A stretch of 64,000 bases of DNA from Actinomadura spongiicola. GTDB lineage: Bacteria; Actinomycetota; Actinomycetes; Streptosporangiales; Streptosporangiaceae. Positions 8,414 through 18,234 of this stretch are shown here, one piece after another. Made by a program: the position numbers and the translations under genes. Location of the stretch: the NCBI RefSeq assembly GCF_003432485.1, contig NZ_QVNQ01000002.1:310001-374000 (forward strand), written 5' to 3'. The stretch's first letter is position 1, and every line of letters starts with the position of its first letter. The notes beneath the pieces are model-generated. The model saw nothing but the letters and a program-made list of their open reading frames with translations, was not told where the DNA came from and did not search any database.

Positions 8414-9043
8414 ATGGTCGCCTCTCCCCGGTCGCCCGATCTCGTCCAGCCGCCGAGCGGGGCCTCCGTTCCCGCGCTCATCGGCCTCGGAGCGAACGCG
8501 GTCATGCTGAACATCGTCACCGTCGTCGGGGTGTGGACGGTCTACGTGGTCGACGACGGCACGGAACAGGCCCGGAACGCGGGCGACCTCCTCGCGTTCG
8601 GGTCGTTCGTGGCGGCGCTGCTGATCGTCGCCACCGGCGTCGCCGTGATCGCCTGGCTGTGGCGGGCGCGGACGAACGCCGACGCCATCGACGACCTCTC
8701 GGCGAGCTGGTCACGACCCTGGGCGATCCTCGGCTGGATCGTGCCGATCATGAACCTGTGGGTGCCGCGCGGCGTCGTCGGCGCCGTGTGGAGCGTCAGC
8801 GCCCCGCACCGCGAGTCGGCGTGGCCGGTGAACCTGTGGTGGACGGCCTACCTGGCGTACCTGATCGGTGGACGCGTCGCCAGCACGGACCCCGCCGACG
8901 GGTTCCGCTCGGACATCTACCCTTTCGTCACCTTCACCGGCGCCCTCGCGGCCCTGCTCGCGATGATGGTCGTCTGGCGGATCACCCGTTTCCAGGAGGC
9001 ACAGGCCGTCCGCCTCCGGGAGGCCCTCGCGCCCGGACACTAA
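8414..9043 (+). CDS. DUF4328 domain membrane protein
   Basis: This is a 209-residue protein with four hydrophobic segments (about 18-42, 58-78, 100-118 and 170-192). The DUF4328 signature WLWRARTNADAI is followed by WAILGWIVPIMNLWVPRGVVG. The family is widespread in actinomycetes and has no known function. The start ATG at 8414 is backed by a strong GAAGGAGG site seven bases upstream. It stands alone between the exporter genes and the PhoX-like gene. Confidence 0.85.
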   Translation: MVASPRSPDLVQPPSGASVPALIGLGANAVMLNIVTVVGVWTVYVVDDGTEQARNAGDLLAFGSFVAALLIVATGVAVIAWLWRARTNADAIDDLSASWSRPWAILGWIVPIMNLWVPRGVVGAVWSVSAPHRESAWPVNLWWTAYLAYLIGGRVASTDPADGFRSDIYPFVTFTGALAALLAMMVVWRITRFQEAQAVRLREALAPGH

Positions 9044-9147
9044 GCGGACTTTGGGACACGCCTGTCAGACGCGGTCCTGACTGTGCGGCTCCCCGCGTGT
9101 TACAACGGCACAGAGGGCTGTGAATCGTCGAACACAGGAGTGCTCCC

Positions 9148-10521
9148 ATGGCAGTGTCGCGCCGTCAGGTCCTGGCCGGAACGGGAGTGGTGGGGGCGGG
9201 GATCGTCTTCAACGGTGCCGTCGAGCACCTGTTCCCGGGCGAGAAGGCCGACGCGACGATCATGCGCCGCGACGGGTACGGGCCGCTGGTCGCCGACCCG
9301 AACGGTTTACTGGACCTGCCGCGCGGCTTCCGCTACACCGTGCTGTCCCGCGAGGGCGAACCGCTGCGCTCGGGGGAAGGACCGGTGCCGAGCCGCTGCG
9401 ACGGCATGGCGGCGTTCCCCGGCGCGAAGGACAGGACGTGGCTCGTCCGCAACCATGAGAACCCGCCGTCCGCCGCGCACCGCGTTCCGGCCGTCAAGGG
9501 GCTCACCTACGATCCCGCCGGGCTCGGCGGCTGCACGGCCCTGGAGGTCGACCGGTCGGGACGTGTCCACACCGAACGCGTCGCCATCGCCGGGACCGCC
9601 GTCAACTGCGCGGGCGGCCCCACCCCCTGGAACACCTGGCTGACCTGCGAGGAGACCGAGGAGAAGGCGGGCTCCGGCAACTACACCAAGGACCACGGCT
9701 TCATCTTCGAGGTCGATCCGTACCGGCCGGACAAGACCGTCCCCGAGCCGCTGACCGCGATGGGACGCTTCGCGCACGAGGCGGTCGCCGTCGACCCGCG
9801 CGACGGCACCGTGTACGAGACCGAGGACGCGTTCGAGAAGCCGTTCGGCCTCTTCTACCGGTTCCTGCCGGACAAGCCGCGCCGCGGGTTCGGCGGCCTG
9901 CGGGCCGGTGGACGGCTGGAGGCGCTGCGCGTCCCCGACGTCCCCGACCTGTCGGTGGTGAAGGAACCCGGCCAGGTGTTCGACCGCGTCGAGTGGGCGC
10001 CGGTGCCCGACCCCCTCGCGAAGAAGACGCCGATCCGTTTCCAGGACTTCGGGCGGGGCGGCATCACCCACGCGCAGAAGCTGGAGGGCTGCTACTGGGG
10101 CGGCGACCGCGTCTACTTCGTGTCGAGCTTCGCCCGCAAGAAGGACGGGTCGAGCGCCGACCATTTCGGGCAGGTGTGGTCGTACGAGCCGAACCGGCGC
10201 CGCCTCACCCTCGTCATCGTCTTCGGCCCGGACACCCGCACCTGGCTGCCGGGCGAGTCGCCGGACAACATCTGCCTGGCGCCCGAGGGCGGCCTGATGG
10301 TGTGCGAGGACGGCGGCGGCGCCCAGCACGTCTACGGCGTGACCCGCCAGCGCGAGGTCTACCCGATGGCCAGGAACAGCAACAACATCGGCACCGAAGA
10401 CGACCCCGAGTGGGGAGAGTTCGCGGGCGTCACATTCTCCCCGGACAAACGCACGATGTACGTCAACGTCTACCGACCGGGCACCACCTTCGCCATCACG
10501 GGCCCTTGGCAGGGCCGCTAG
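9148..10521 (+). CDS. PhoX/DUF839 family protein, Tat-exported
   Basis: This 457-residue protein has a twin-arginine signal (SRRQVLAG at 4-11 followed by a hydrophobic stretch), so it is probably exported folded. The body matches the PhoX/DUF839 family, which includes calcium- and iron-dependent alkaline phosphatases. It has RNHENPP, a [18 protein letters not shown] block, [16 protein letters not shown], and a terminal [17 protein letters not shown] strand. Phosphatase activity is inferred; many family members are uncharacterised. The start ATG at 9148 has an AGGAG site. Its stop codon overlaps that of the convergent coaA within CTAG. Confidence 0.85.
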   Translation: MAVSRRQVLAGTGVVGAGIVFNGAVEHLFPGEKADATIMRRDGYGPLVADPNGLLDLPRGFRYTVLSREGEPLRSGEGPVPSRCDGMAAFPGAKDRTWLVRNHENPPSAAHRVPAVKGLTYDPAGLGGCTALEVDRSGRVHTERVAIAGTAVNCAGGPTPWNTWLTCEETEEKAGSGNYTKDHGFIFEVDPYRPDKTVPEPLTAMGRFAHEAVAVDPRDGTVYETEDAFEKPFGLFYRFLPDKPRRGFGGLRAGGRLEALRVPDVPDLSVVKEPGQVFDRVEWAPVPDPLAKKTPIRFQDFGRGGITHAQKLEGCYWGGDRVYFVSSFARKKDGSSADHFGQVWSYEPNRRRLTLVIVFGPDTRTWLPGESPDNICLAPEGGLMVCEDGGGAQHVYGVTRQREVYPMARNSNNIGTEDDPEWGEFAGVTFSPDKRTMYVNVYRPGTTFAITGPWQGR

Positions 10522-11459
10522 ATACGACGCAGTTTGACGCGTTGGACGGTGTGGTCGCGGCCCTTGTGGAGGACGAGGGTGGCGCGGGCGCGGGTCGGGA
10601 GGATGTTGGAGACGAGGTTGATCTCGTTGACGTCCCGCCAGACGCGCTGGGCGAACGCGGCGGTCTCGTCCTCGTCGAGTTCCTGCGCGTACTTGTGGAA
10701 GTAGGAGCGCGGGTCGGTGAACGCGGTGCGGCGCAGCGCGAACAGGCGGTCGACGTACCATTGCCGGATGTCCTCGACCCGGGCGTCGACATAGATGGAG
10801 AAGTCGAAGAAGTCGGATACGCCCAGGGCGCCGGGCGGTGGCGCCTGAAGGACGTTCAGGCCCTCGACGATCAGGATGTCGGGGCGCCGGACGGTCTGTG
10901 CCGCGCCCGCGACGATGTCGTACTCCAGGTGCGAGTACACCGGGATCGGCACCTCGGCCGCACCGGACTTGATCGACGACACGAACCGGACGAGGGAACG
11001 GCGGTCGTACGACTCCGGAAACCCCTTACGGTCCATGATCCCGCGCTCGGACAGGACGGCGTTCGGGTACAGGAAGCTGTCGGTGGTGACCAATTCCACT
11101 GTCGGGTGCTCGGGCCAGCGGGCGAGGAGCGTCCGCAGAAGCCGTGACGTGGTGGACTTGCCGACGGCGACGCTGCCCGCGACCCCGATGATGAACGGGG
11201 TGGGCTCCACCTCCCCGCCGAGGAAGTCGCCGACGGTGTCGCGAAGCCGTCCCTCCGACTGGAAGAACAGGTTGAGTAACCGCGACAGCGGCAGGTACAC
11301 CTCCTCGACCTCGGCGATGTCGATCGGGTCCTTGAGGCCGCGCAGCGCGTTCAGCTCACCGGGGGTGAGGGGCAGCGGCGTGTTCTCGCGCAGGCCGCGC
11401 CACACTTCGCGGGGTAGTTCCACGTAGGGGCTCGGCGCGCCGTCCCATCCGGTCGTCAT
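10518..11459 (-). CDS. coaA: type I pantothenate kinase
   Basis: CoaA phosphorylates pantothenate, the first and controlling step of coenzyme A synthesis. The 313-residue protein has the type I P-loop [12 protein letters not shown] (92-103), then [10 protein letters not shown], the RKGFPESYD segment, [13 protein letters not shown] and [12 protein letters not shown]. The late [20 protein letters not shown] motif is also typical. The ATG at 11459 gives the usual N-terminus; an in-frame extension to 11492 is possible but unsupported. It is divergent from glmS across about 110 bases and convergent with the PhoX gene. Confidence 0.95.
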   Translation of the reverse strand: MTTGWDGAPSPYVELPREVWRGLRENTPLPLTPGELNALRGLKDPIDIAEVEEVYLPLSRLLNLFFQSEGRLRDTVGDFLGGEVEPTPFIIGVAGSVAVGKSTTSRLLRTLLARWPEHPTVELVTTDSFLYPNAVLSERGIMDRKGFPESYDRRSLVRFVSSIKSGAAEVPIPVYSHLEYDIVAGAAQTVRRPDILIVEGLNVLQAPPPGALGVSDFFDFSIYVDARVEDIRQWYVDRLFALRRTAFTDPRSYFHKYAQELDEDETAAFAQRVWRDVNEINLVSNILPTRARATLVLHKGRDHTVQRVKLRRI

Positions 11460-11569
11460 GACTGAACAGTAACCGTCGGGTCGACCGGCCACGGCTGTTC
11501 CCCTCCCGGCGGGCCCGCCCGCTCCGTTCCAGGTAGGCCCCTGGCCTGGGATTGAATAGAGTTGCCGGC

Positions 11570-13414
11570 ATGTGCGGAATCGTGGGGTACGTAGGCGGCC
11601 GGGCGGCGCTCGACGTGGTCGTCGAGGGGTTGGCGCGGCTGGAGTACCGCGGCTACGACTCGGCCGGGGTGGCCGTGCTGGCCGATGGGAAGCTGGCGAC
11701 GGCGAAGCGGGCGGGCAAGCTCGTGAACCTCCGGGGCGTCCTGGAGGAGGATCCGCCGCCCGCCGGGACGCTCGGCATGGGGCACACGCGGTGGGCGACG
11801 CACGGTCCGCCGAACGACCGCAACGCCCACCCGCACGTCGACTGCACCGGCTCCGTCGCGGTGATCCACAACGGGATCATCGAGAACTTCGCGGAGCTGC
11901 GGGCCGAGCTGGAGGAGAGCGGGCACGGGCTCGCCTCCGACACCGACACCGAGGCCGTCGCGCACCTGCTGGAGGAGGAGCTGAAGGCGGGCGACGGGCT
12001 CGCCGCGGCGATGCGCCGCGTGTGCGGGCGGCTGGACGGCGCGTTCACGCTGGTCGCCATGCACACCGGCGACCCCGACCTGGTGGTCGGCGCGCGCCGT
12101 AACTCGCCGCTGGTCGTCGGGGTGGGCGAGGGGGAGAACTTCCTCGCCAGCGATGTCGCCGCGTTCATCGCGCACACCAGGGACGCGATCGAGCTGGGCC
12201 AGGACCAGATCGTCGAGCTGCGCGCCGACGGGGTGCGGATCACCGACTTCGAGGGGCGTCCCGCCGAGGTGAAGGAGTACCACGTCGACTGGGACGTGTC
12301 CGCCGCGGAGAAGGGCGGCTACGACTACTTCATGCTCAAGGAGATCGCCGAGCAGCCGCGGGCGGTCGCCGACACCCTGCTCGGCCGGATCGGCGCCGAC
12401 GGCCGTCTCCGCCTGGACGAGATGCGCATCTCCGACCGCGAGCTGCGCGAGGTCGACAAGATCATCATTGTGGCGTGCGGGACGTCCTACCATGCCGGGC
12501 TGATCGCCAAGTACGCGATCGAGCACTGGGCGGGGCTGCCGTGCGAGGTGGAGCTGGCCAGCGAGTTCCGGTACCGCGACCCGATCCTGTCGCCGACGAC
12601 GCTGGTCATCGCGATCTCCCAGTCGGGGGAGACGATGGACGCGCTGATGGCCGTCCGGCACGCGCGGGAGCAACGGGCCAAGCTGCTCGGCATCTGCAAC
12701 GTCAACGGCTCGACGCTGCCGCGCGAGTGCGACGGCGTCCTGTACACGCACGCGGGCCCGGAGATCGCGGTCGCGTCCACCAAGGCGTTCCTCACGCAGC
12801 TCGTCGCCGTCTATCTCATCGCCCTCTACATCGCGCAGACCCGCGGCACCAAGTGGGGCGACGAGGTGTTCGCCATGGTGCAGCTCCTGGAGCGGATGCC
12901 GGAGAAGGTGGAGAAGGTCCTGGAGACCATGGAGCCCGTCCGGGAGCTGGCCCGGTCGCTGGCCGGTGAGCGGTGCGTGCTGTTCCTCGGCCGCCATGTC
13001 GGCTTCCCGGTCGCGCTGGAGGGCGCGCTGAAGCTCAAGGAACTGGCGTACATGCACGCGGAGGGCTTCGCCGCGGGCGAGTTGAAGCACGGCCCGATCG
13101 CGCTGATCGAGGAGGACCTGCCGGTCGTGGTGGTCGTGCCGCCACGGGCACGGGACGTCCTGCACGACAAGATCGTCTCCAATATCCAGGAGATCCGGGC
13201 CCGGGGCGCCCGGACGATCGTGATCGCCGAGGAGGGCGACGAGTCCGTCGTGCCGTACGCGGACACGCTGATCGGCGTTCCGGCCGTCCCGACGCTGCTC
13301 CAGCCGCTGGTCACGACCGTCCCGCTCCAGGTGTTCGCGTGCGAGTTGGCCACGGCGAAGGGCCATGACGTCGACCAGCCCCGCAACCTCGCCAAGTCCG
13401 TCACGGTCGAGTAG
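11570..13414 (+). CDS. glmS: glutamine-fructose-6-phosphate aminotransferase (isomerizing)
   Basis: GlmS makes glucosamine-6-phosphate from fructose-6-phosphate and glutamine, the entry to amino-sugar synthesis. The 614-residue product starts [10 protein letters not shown], so the catalytic Cys becomes the N-terminus after Met removal; this fixes the start at ATG 11570. The glutaminase domain covers about 1-220, with HTRWATHG. Two SIS domains follow, with [10 protein letters not shown] and STKAFLTQ, and the protein ends in the conserved AKSVTVE tail. No glmS ribozyme is visible upstream. A strong hairpin follows the gene. It acts just before GlmM in the pathway. Confidence 0.97.
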   Translation: MCGIVGYVGGRAALDVVVEGLARLEYRGYDSAGVAVLADGKLATAKRAGKLVNLRGVLEEDPPPAGTLGMGHTRWATHGPPNDRNAHPHVDCTGSVAVIHNGIIENFAELRAELEESGHGLASDTDTEAVAHLLEEELKAGDGLAAAMRRVCGRLDGAFTLVAMHTGDPDLVVGARRNSPLVVGVGEGENFLASDVAAFIAHTRDAIELGQDQIVELRADGVRITDFEGRPAEVKEYHVDWDVSAAEKGGYDYFMLKEIAEQPRAVADTLLGRIGADGRLRLDEMRISDRELREVDKIIIVACGTSYHAGLIAKYAIEHWAGLPCEVELASEFRYRDPILSPTTLVIAISQSGETMDALMAVRHAREQRAKLLGICNVNGSTLPRECDGVLYTHAGPEIAVASTKAFLTQLVAVYLIALYIAQTRGTKWGDEVFAMVQLLERMPEKVEKVLETMEPVRELARSLAGERCVLFLGRHVGFPVALEGALKLKELAYMHAEGFAAGELKHGPIALIEEDLPVVVVVPPRARDVLHDKIVSNIQEIRARGARTIVIAEEGDESVVPYADTLIGVPAVPTLLQPLVTTVPLQVFACELATAKGHDVDQPRNLAKSVTVE

Positions 13415-13434
13415 CGGCGGAACGTTCCGGAAAC

Positions 13435-13465
13435 CGGGCCCCGATCCGGGAAGGGTCGGGGCCCG
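13435..13465 (+). terminator. glmS terminator
   Basis: CGGGCCCCGA (13435-13444) pairs with TCGGGGCCCG (13456-13465) across an 11-base loop that can add two or three further pairs. It lies 21 bases after the glmS stop. Confidence 0.65.
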
Positions 13466-13629
13466 TGGACGGTCGTGGACGTGCCTCGGCCGGTGCCGCA
13501 CGCGGTCTCAGTAGCTGTTTTCGGGGGCCTCGCGGCGTGCTTTCCGGACGCTGGTTCAGCGACCAGGCCGCAGTGCGACGGAATGTGTCCGGAGAGTCAT
13601 GCGCACGCCATTGGGCGCGATTCTCCACC

Positions 13630-13663
13630 GAACTGAGAATCTCAGTTCAGCTGCAATTTGCAG
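13630..13663. promoter_or_regulatory. tandem palindromes downstream of the DUF397 cassette
   Basis: Two perfect palindromes sit side by side: GAACTGAGA-A-TCTCAGTTC (13630-13648) and CTGCAA-T-TTGCAG (13651-13663). They begin just after the DUF397 stop (minus strand). They could be protein-binding sites or an RNA hairpin. The TGCAA half-site recurs at 13898-13908 and 15381-15402 near the same cassette, which hints at a common binder. Confidence 0.4.
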
Positions 13664-13671
13664 AGATTGTT

Positions 13672-13878
13672 TCAGTGAACGTCGAAACGGCCGTCCTTCA
13701 CGTCCCTGACGAAGTCGTGCCATTCACCCAGGCCGAACGCGAGGCGTGTCGCGATGTCCTCGGTGTCCCGGACGGATATCGCGTCCCCGGTGACTCGTGC
13801 GACCTCGACGCACGCGTTGCTGGCGCATCGAGTACTCCTTCTCCAACGGGCGGGCGTTGTCTCGTGGACCAAACTCAT
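13672..13878 (-). CDS. DUF397 domain protein 1 of cassette A
   Basis: This 68-residue protein has the DUF397 pattern: WRRSTRCASNACVEVA, then ISVRDTED and GEWHDFVRDVKDGRFD at the end. DUF397 proteins are small actinobacterial factors usually encoded next to a DUF5753-type HTH regulator, as here. Known examples are linked to the AbaA-like developmental loci. The start is ATG at 13878 with GGCAGGAG upstream; an in-frame extension to 13938 has no such site. It is the last gene of the minus-strand trio HTH-DUF397-DUF397. The exact role is unknown. Confidence 0.85.
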   Translation of the reverse strand: MSLVHETTPARWRRSTRCASNACVEVARVTGDAISVRDTEDIATRLAFGLGEWHDFVRDVKDGRFDVH

Positions 13879-13897
13879 TCCGGCTCCTGCCTCGAAA

Positions 13898-13908
13898 GTT
13901 GCATTTGC
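13898..13908. promoter_or_regulatory. TGCAA-type motif upstream of DUF397 protein 1
   Basis: GTTGCATTTGC lies 20-30 bases upstream of the DUF397 start. It shares the TTGCA half-site with the palindromes at 13651 and 15381. It is a candidate operator for the cassette's HTH protein by recurrence only. Confidence 0.3.
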
Positions 13909-14123
13909 CCGCGGCCACGCTGCCGGTGCTGAGCACACGGTAACAAGGGTGCAAAAAACTGCTGATCACCCACGGTCAGGACGGTGCTTCTGTGGCCGGA
14001 GTGGCAGAGAAGGAGCAGAGTTTCCGTTGAGGGGGCGACGAGCCGCGTCCGGTGTGGACCCGGCTCGTCCGCCGCGGTGCCCCGCCGCGCCCTCGTGAGG
14101 TGCGGATGGGACTTGTCCGCCTG

Positions 14124-14345
14124 TCAACGGCCCAAATCGAACTCGCCTTTCTTGGCTCTTTCGACGAACTCCCGCCACTCTCCCTGGGAGAACGACAGGA
14201 TCGGGCTCTGCGCGCCGTGCTTGGCGTCACGTGCCCCAATGAATGGGGACGAACCCGCCAGTGGGGCGACTTCTACGCAGGTGTTGCTCGCCCCGCAGTG
14301 GGCGCTTCTCCTCCATTGCGGAGCAGGAGTGACGAAACGGGACAC
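14124..14345 (-). CDS. DUF397 domain protein 2 of cassette A
   Basis: This 73-residue DUF397 protein has QWRRSAHCGASNTCVEVAPL, a weakened ARDAKHG in place of the usual VRDSKDP, and SFSQGEWREFVERAKKGEFD. The start is GTG at 14345 with GAAAGG upstream. It lies 39 bases after the HTH gene on the same strand, so the two are likely one transcript. Divergence from DUF397 protein 1 is considerable, so this is an old duplication rather than a recent one. Confidence 0.85.
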   Translation of the reverse strand: MSRFVTPAPQWRRSAHCGASNTCVEVAPLAGSSPFIGARDAKHGAQSPILSFSQGEWREFVERAKKGEFDLGR

Positions 14346-14384
14346 TCGGTGCCTTTCACAAGGATTAAGCCCCTTTGCGGACCT

Positions 14385-15245
14385 TCACCAGGCATCCCTG
14401 GCCTCGAGAATGCGCCGCCGTGAATCGGCGGGATCGAGGGCCTGGCCGGCCAGGCTCTGATAGGCGAGAGTGTACATATGAGTGACAGCCTCTTCCGCAA
14501 AGTGGCTGATCGTCAGTGATTCCGTGTGAACGATATCAGGGAAAACGATGTCGTGCACCGGTGAGAATTGCAGAAGGATAAACGACTCGGCCAACACCGA
14601 GTGTGCCGCGTTCAAAGGCAGGATCTGTACGGTCACGTTCGGAAGGTCGGCCATCCTACAGAGATGTTCGAGTTGCTCCCGCATGACGTTCCGGTCCCCG
14701 ATCCGGCGTTGGAGAACCGCCTCGTCGAGAACCACCGACAGTTCCAGCGGTCGGGGCCGCTGAAGCACCTCCCGGCGGCGCATTCGCACGTCCAGCCTGC
14801 GCTCCAGTTCCTGCGGTGGCAGGGTCGCCAGGTCGCTCCAGCCGTCGATGACGATTCGCGCGTAGTTCTCGGTCTGCAACAGCCCGGGGAACACCGTGCT
14901 GCCCCATTCCCGAATCGCCGTCGCCTCGGCCTCCAGCGCGATGTAGTCGGCCAGGGGGCTCGGCAGGTCGCGGTACTCCTCCCACCAACCGCGCCGCGCG
15001 GCGTCGTGCGCCAGCGAGACGAGGTCCTCGCGGCGCCCGCCGTCGATCTCGTAGACGTCGAGCAGGCGCAGCACATCGCCGATCTTCGCGCCGGTCCGCG
15101 CGTTCTCGATCCGGCTGACCTTGGCCGTGGACCAGGCAAGCCGCTCGGCGACCTCGTCCCCGGTGAGTCCCCGCCGCTCGCGAAGCCGCCGCAGTTCGGC
15201 CGCCAGCCGCCGCTGCCGGACGGAGGGACCACGGGAAGTGCTCAT
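14385..15245 (-). CDS. HTH/DUF5753 transcriptional regulator of cassette A
   Basis: This is a 286-residue regulator. Residues about 13-67 form an XRE-type helix-turn-helix (RLRERRGLTGDEVAERL, then STAKVSRIENAR). The rest is DUF5753, with WEEYRDLPSPLADYIALEAEA, PGLLQTENYAR, RRREVLQRP, and the late SVLAESFILLQF segment. Such proteins partner with DUF397 proteins encoded beside them. The start ATG at 15245 has GGAGAGG upstream; earlier in-frame starts lack support. A TGCAA-rich double palindrome lies in the divergent region before nnrD and may be its operator. Confidence 0.9.
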   Translation of the reverse strand: MSTSRGPSVRQRRLAAELRRLRERRGLTGDEVAERLAWSTAKVSRIENARTGAKIGDVLRLLDVYEIDGGRREDLVSLAHDAARRGWWEEYRDLPSPLADYIALEAEATAIREWGSTVFPGLLQTENYARIVIDGWSDLATLPPQELERRLDVRMRRREVLQRPRPLELSVVLDEAVLQRRIGDRNVMREQLEHLCRMADLPNVTVQILPLNAAHSVLAESFILLQFSPVHDIVFPDIVHTESLTISHFAEEAVTHMYTLAYQSLAGQALDPADSRRRILEARDAW

Positions 15246-15380
15246 TGCTCGGGCCTCTCCAGTCCAGGAGGACTGATCTGGGCGCATTCTGCCGTACCGG
15301 GGGGTCGCGGCGCGCATACATCGGACCGGATGAGCAAGATTCTACGGCCGATCATTCAGCCCCGCATCTGACGCTGAAAC

Positions 15381-15402
15381 TTGCAATGCAAAGTGCAATT
15401 GC
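15381..15402. promoter_or_regulatory. TGCAA double palindrome in the HTH / nnrD intergenic region
   Basis: TTGCA-A-TGCAA (15381-15391) is followed after one base by GTGCAATTGC (15393-15402), whose GCAATTGC core is palindromic. It lies between divergent genes, an AT-rich patch in GC-rich DNA. The same half-site appears at the other end of the DUF397 cassette. A binding site for the cassette's own HTH protein is a reasonable guess. Confidence 0.45.
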
Positions 15403-15484
15403 GGAGGGGTGTGCGGCTGCGAAGACCTGCCCCGTGGCACCCTGAGGGTGTGATCGACGGGTCGTGGGCGATGGGGAGCCGCGG

Positions 15485-16966
15485 ATGAGGTACGCGCACG
15501 AGGTCGGCAAGGTTCGGGCGGCCGAGCAGGCCCTGATGGCCCGGCTCCCGGACGGCGCGTTGATGCAGCGCGCCGCCGCCGGGCTGGCGTCGGTGTGCGC
15601 GCGCCTCCTGCCCGCCGTGTACGGGGCCCGGGTCGTGCTCCTCGTCGGCGGCGGGGACAACGGCGGCGACGCCCTGTACGCGGGCGCCCGCCTCGCCCGT
15701 CGCGGCGCCCGCGTCCGGACCGTCCAGGCCGGGTCGAAGATCCACCAGGCCGGGCTGGCCGCCCTCCGCGCCGCCGGCGGCCGCCTGCTGGACGAGAACG
15801 AGGCCGCCGACGCCATCGCCGCCGCCGACCTGATCATCGACGGGTTGACCGGCATCGGCGGGACGGGCGGCCTCCGCGAACCCCACGCCCGCTACGCCGC
15901 GCTCGCCTCCGAGTCCGCCGGGCTCGTCGTCGCCTGCGACGTCCCGAGCGGCGTGGACGCCAGTACCGGCCGCGTCGAGGGGACCGCCGTCCACGCCGAC
16001 GTCACCGTCACGTTCGGCACGCACAAACCGGGCCTGCTGATCGACCCGGGCGCGTCCCACTGCGGCGTGGTCGAACTGGTCGACATCGGGCTGGGCCCCG
16101 ACCTGCCTGACCCGGACGTCGTCGCGGCCCGCCCGGCGGACCTCCTGCCGCCCGAGCCCGCGCCCGAGTCCGACAAGTACCGCCGGGGCGTCGTCGGCAT
16201 CCTCGCGGGCGGCGACGCCTACACCGGCGCGGCCGTGCTGAGCGTCGGCGGGGCGGTCCACGGCGGCGCGGGCATGGTCCGGTTCGCCTCCGTCGCCCAC
16301 CCGGTCGAACTCGTCCGGCAGCGCTGGCCCGAGGCCGTCACCACGGTCCTCGACCCCGGCCCGCACGAGTCGGCGGTCCTCGAACGCGTCGGCCGCGTCC
16401 AGGCCTGGGTCGTCGGCCCCGGCCTCGGCACCGGCGACGCCGCCGAGTCGCTGCTGCACGCCGTCCTCACCACCGACCTGCCCGTGCTCGTGGACGCCGA
16501 CGGCCTCACCGTCCTGGCCCGGCGCCGCGACCTGCTCGCCCGCGCGGCCCCGACCGTCCTCACCCCCCACGCCGGGGAGCTGTCCCGCCTGATCGACGCC
16601 ACCCGCGACGCCATCGAGGCCGCCCGTCTGGACCACGTCCGCCGCGCCGCCGCCGAACTGTCCGCGACCGTCCTGCTCAAGGGCTCCACCACGCTGGTCG
16701 CCGAGCAGGACCGTCCCGTCCGCGTCAACCCGACCGGCACTCCGCGCCTCGCCACCGCCGGGACGGGCGACGTCCTGTCCGGCCTCGTCGGCGCCCTCCT
16801 GGCGGGCGGCATGCCCGCCATCGACGCCGCCGCGACCGGCGCCTACCTCCACGGCCTGGCCGCCCGGCTGGCCGCCGCGCCCGCCCCCGGCCCCGAGGCG
16901 CCCATCACCGCGCCCGACGTGATCGACGCCCTGCCCGCCGCCTTCCGTGCCCTGCGCGCCGGCTGA
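15485..16966 (+). CDS. nnrD: bifunctional NAD(P)H-hydrate epimerase/dehydratase
   Basis: This enzyme repairs hydrated NADH and NADPH. The N-terminal YjeF_N epimerase half (about 1-215) has GGGDNGGDALYAGA, the LIIDGLTGIGG strand and CDVPSGVDASTG. The C-terminal ribokinase-like dehydratase half (about 225-493) has KYRRGVVGILAGG, GGAGMVRFAS, VVGPGLGTG, LTPHAGE, and the ATP/ADP loop TAGTGDVLSGLVGALLAGG. The start ATG at 15485 is preceded by GGGGAG six bases upstream; GTG at 15464 is an alternative. The 493-residue length is normal for the fused form. Confidence 0.95.
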   Translation: MRYAHEVGKVRAAEQALMARLPDGALMQRAAAGLASVCARLLPAVYGARVVLLVGGGDNGGDALYAGARLARRGARVRTVQAGSKIHQAGLAALRAAGGRLLDENEAADAIAAADLIIDGLTGIGGTGGLREPHARYAALASESAGLVVACDVPSGVDASTGRVEGTAVHADVTVTFGTHKPGLLIDPGASHCGVVELVDIGLGPDLPDPDVVAARPADLLPPEPAPESDKYRRGVVGILAGGDAYTGAAVLSVGGAVHGGAGMVRFASVAHPVELVRQRWPEAVTTVLDPGPHESAVLERVGRVQAWVVGPGLGTGDAAESLLHAVLTTDLPVLVDADGLTVLARRRDLLARAAPTVLTPHAGELSRLIDATRDAIEAARLDHVRRAAAELSATVLLKGSTTLVAEQDRPVRVNPTGTPRLATAGTGDVLSGLVGALLAGGMPAIDAAATGAYLHGLAARLAAAPAPGPEAPITAPDVIDALPAAFRALRAG

Positions 16967-17095
16967 CGAACTCCAAAGTGGGCATTAGCGTCTTATCGGA
17001 CGGGGAGTGCCAGAGAACCGCTCGCTGACGGCCGGACGGCCATGACCTGGGCGGTAATGCACCGGACACGGCGATGGGGGCGGCAAACTGTGGGC

Positions 17096-18220
17096 ATGAA
17101 CGTTCCAGCGGAGGCGCGGGTCGATCTCGGCGCGATCGCCGACAACGTCGGGGTGCTGCGCGAGCGGGCGCGGGGCGCCGAGGTCCTGGCCATGGTGAAG
17201 GCCGAGGCGTACGGGCATGGCCTGGTCGAGGCCGCCGGGGCGGCGCTGGCCGGCGGCGCCACCTGGCTGGGCGTGGCGAAGCTCGCGGAGGCGCTGCGGC
17301 TGCGGGACGCGGGCCTCACCGTCCGGACCCTGTCATGCCTCGGCGTGCCGGGCGAACCGTACGAGGAGGCCGTCGCAAGGGACATCGACCTGACCGTGGG
17401 CGCCCTCTGGCTGCTGGACGAGATCGCCGAGGCCGCGGAGCGGGCGGGCCGCCCGGCACGGGTGCACCTGAAGGCCGACACCGGCATGACGCGCGGCGGG
17501 GCCCGGGGCCGGGACTGGGAGGAACTGGTCGACGCGGCGTTGAAGGCGGAGGCGTCGGGGCGGGTGAGCGTGGTGGGGGCCATGTCGCATTTCGCCTGCG
17601 CGGACGAGCCGGGGCACCCGTCGATCGCGGCACAGATCGGCGCGTTCACCGCGATGGTGGAGTACGCGGAGAAGGCGGGCGCGCGGTTCGAGGTCCGGCA
17701 CCTGTCGAACTCGGCGGGCGCCCTGACGGTGCCCGAAGCCCGGTTCGACCTGGTGCGTCCGGGAATCGCGCTGTACGGACTGTCGCCGATACCGGCGTTG
17801 GGCACGTTCGGGCTGCGTCCCGCGATGACGTTGGCGGCGCACGCGGCGCTGGTCAAGCGGGTCCCGGCGGACAGCGGCGTGTCGTACGGCCTCACCTACC
17901 GCACGGCCCGGGAGACGAACCTGGCCGTGGTGCCCGTCGGCTATGGGGACGGCATCCCCCGGCACGGGTCGAACCTCCTGGAGGTCCTCGCGGGCGGACG
18001 CAGGCGGACGATCGCCGGACGGGTCTGCATGGACCAGTTCGTCATCGACCTCGGCGACGACCCGCTCGCGGCGGGAGACGAGATCATCCTGTTCGGTCCG
18101 GGCGACCGGGGCGAGCCGACCGCGCAGGAGTGGGCGGACGCACTGGGAACGATCTCCTATGAGATCGTCACCCGCATCGGGGTCCGGGTACCGAGGGCGT
18201 ACCCGGGAGGGGCGCGGTAG
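17096..18220 (+). CDS. alr: alanine racemase
   Basis: Alr interconverts L- and D-alanine for peptidoglycan. The 374-residue PLP enzyme of fold III has the cofactor lysine in AMVKAEAYGHG (Lys35) and the opposing catalytic tyrosine in VSYG (Tyr264). HLSNSAG and the RVCMDQFVIDLGD block are also present. The ATG at 17096 gives a standard N-terminus; an in-frame start at 17042 would add 18 atypical residues. It is followed after 14 bases by the hydrolase gene, whose Shine-Dalgarno begins at the alr stop codon. Confidence 0.96.
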   Translation: MNVPAEARVDLGAIADNVGVLRERARGAEVLAMVKAEAYGHGLVEAAGAALAGGATWLGVAKLAEALRLRDAGLTVRTLSCLGVPGEPYEEAVARDIDLTVGALWLLDEIAEAAERAGRPARVHLKADTGMTRGGARGRDWEELVDAALKAEASGRVSVVGAMSHFACADEPGHPSIAAQIGAFTAMVEYAEKAGARFEVRHLSNSAGALTVPEARFDLVRPGIALYGLSPIPALGTFGLRPAMTLAAHAALVKRVPADSGVSYGLTYRTARETNLAVVPVGYGDGIPRHGSNLLEVLAGGRRRTIAGRVCMDQFVIDLGDDPLAAGDEIILFGPGDRGEPTAQEWADALGTISYEIVTRIGVRVPRAYPGGAR

Positions 18221-18234
18221 GAGGCGCGCGGCGC

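Noticed and set aside
11461..11569. A glmS ribozyme upstream of glmS
   Set aside because: The divergent gap before the glmS ATG is only about 110 bases and shows no glmS ribozyme core. Such ribozymes are mainly known from firmicutes.
11456..13501. Long minus-strand frame opposite glmS, and similar ones opposite guaB, glpD, groEL and the PhoX gene
   Set aside because: Each covers a well-recognised gene on the other strand and has an Arg/Ala/Gly-rich composition typical of high-GC shadows.
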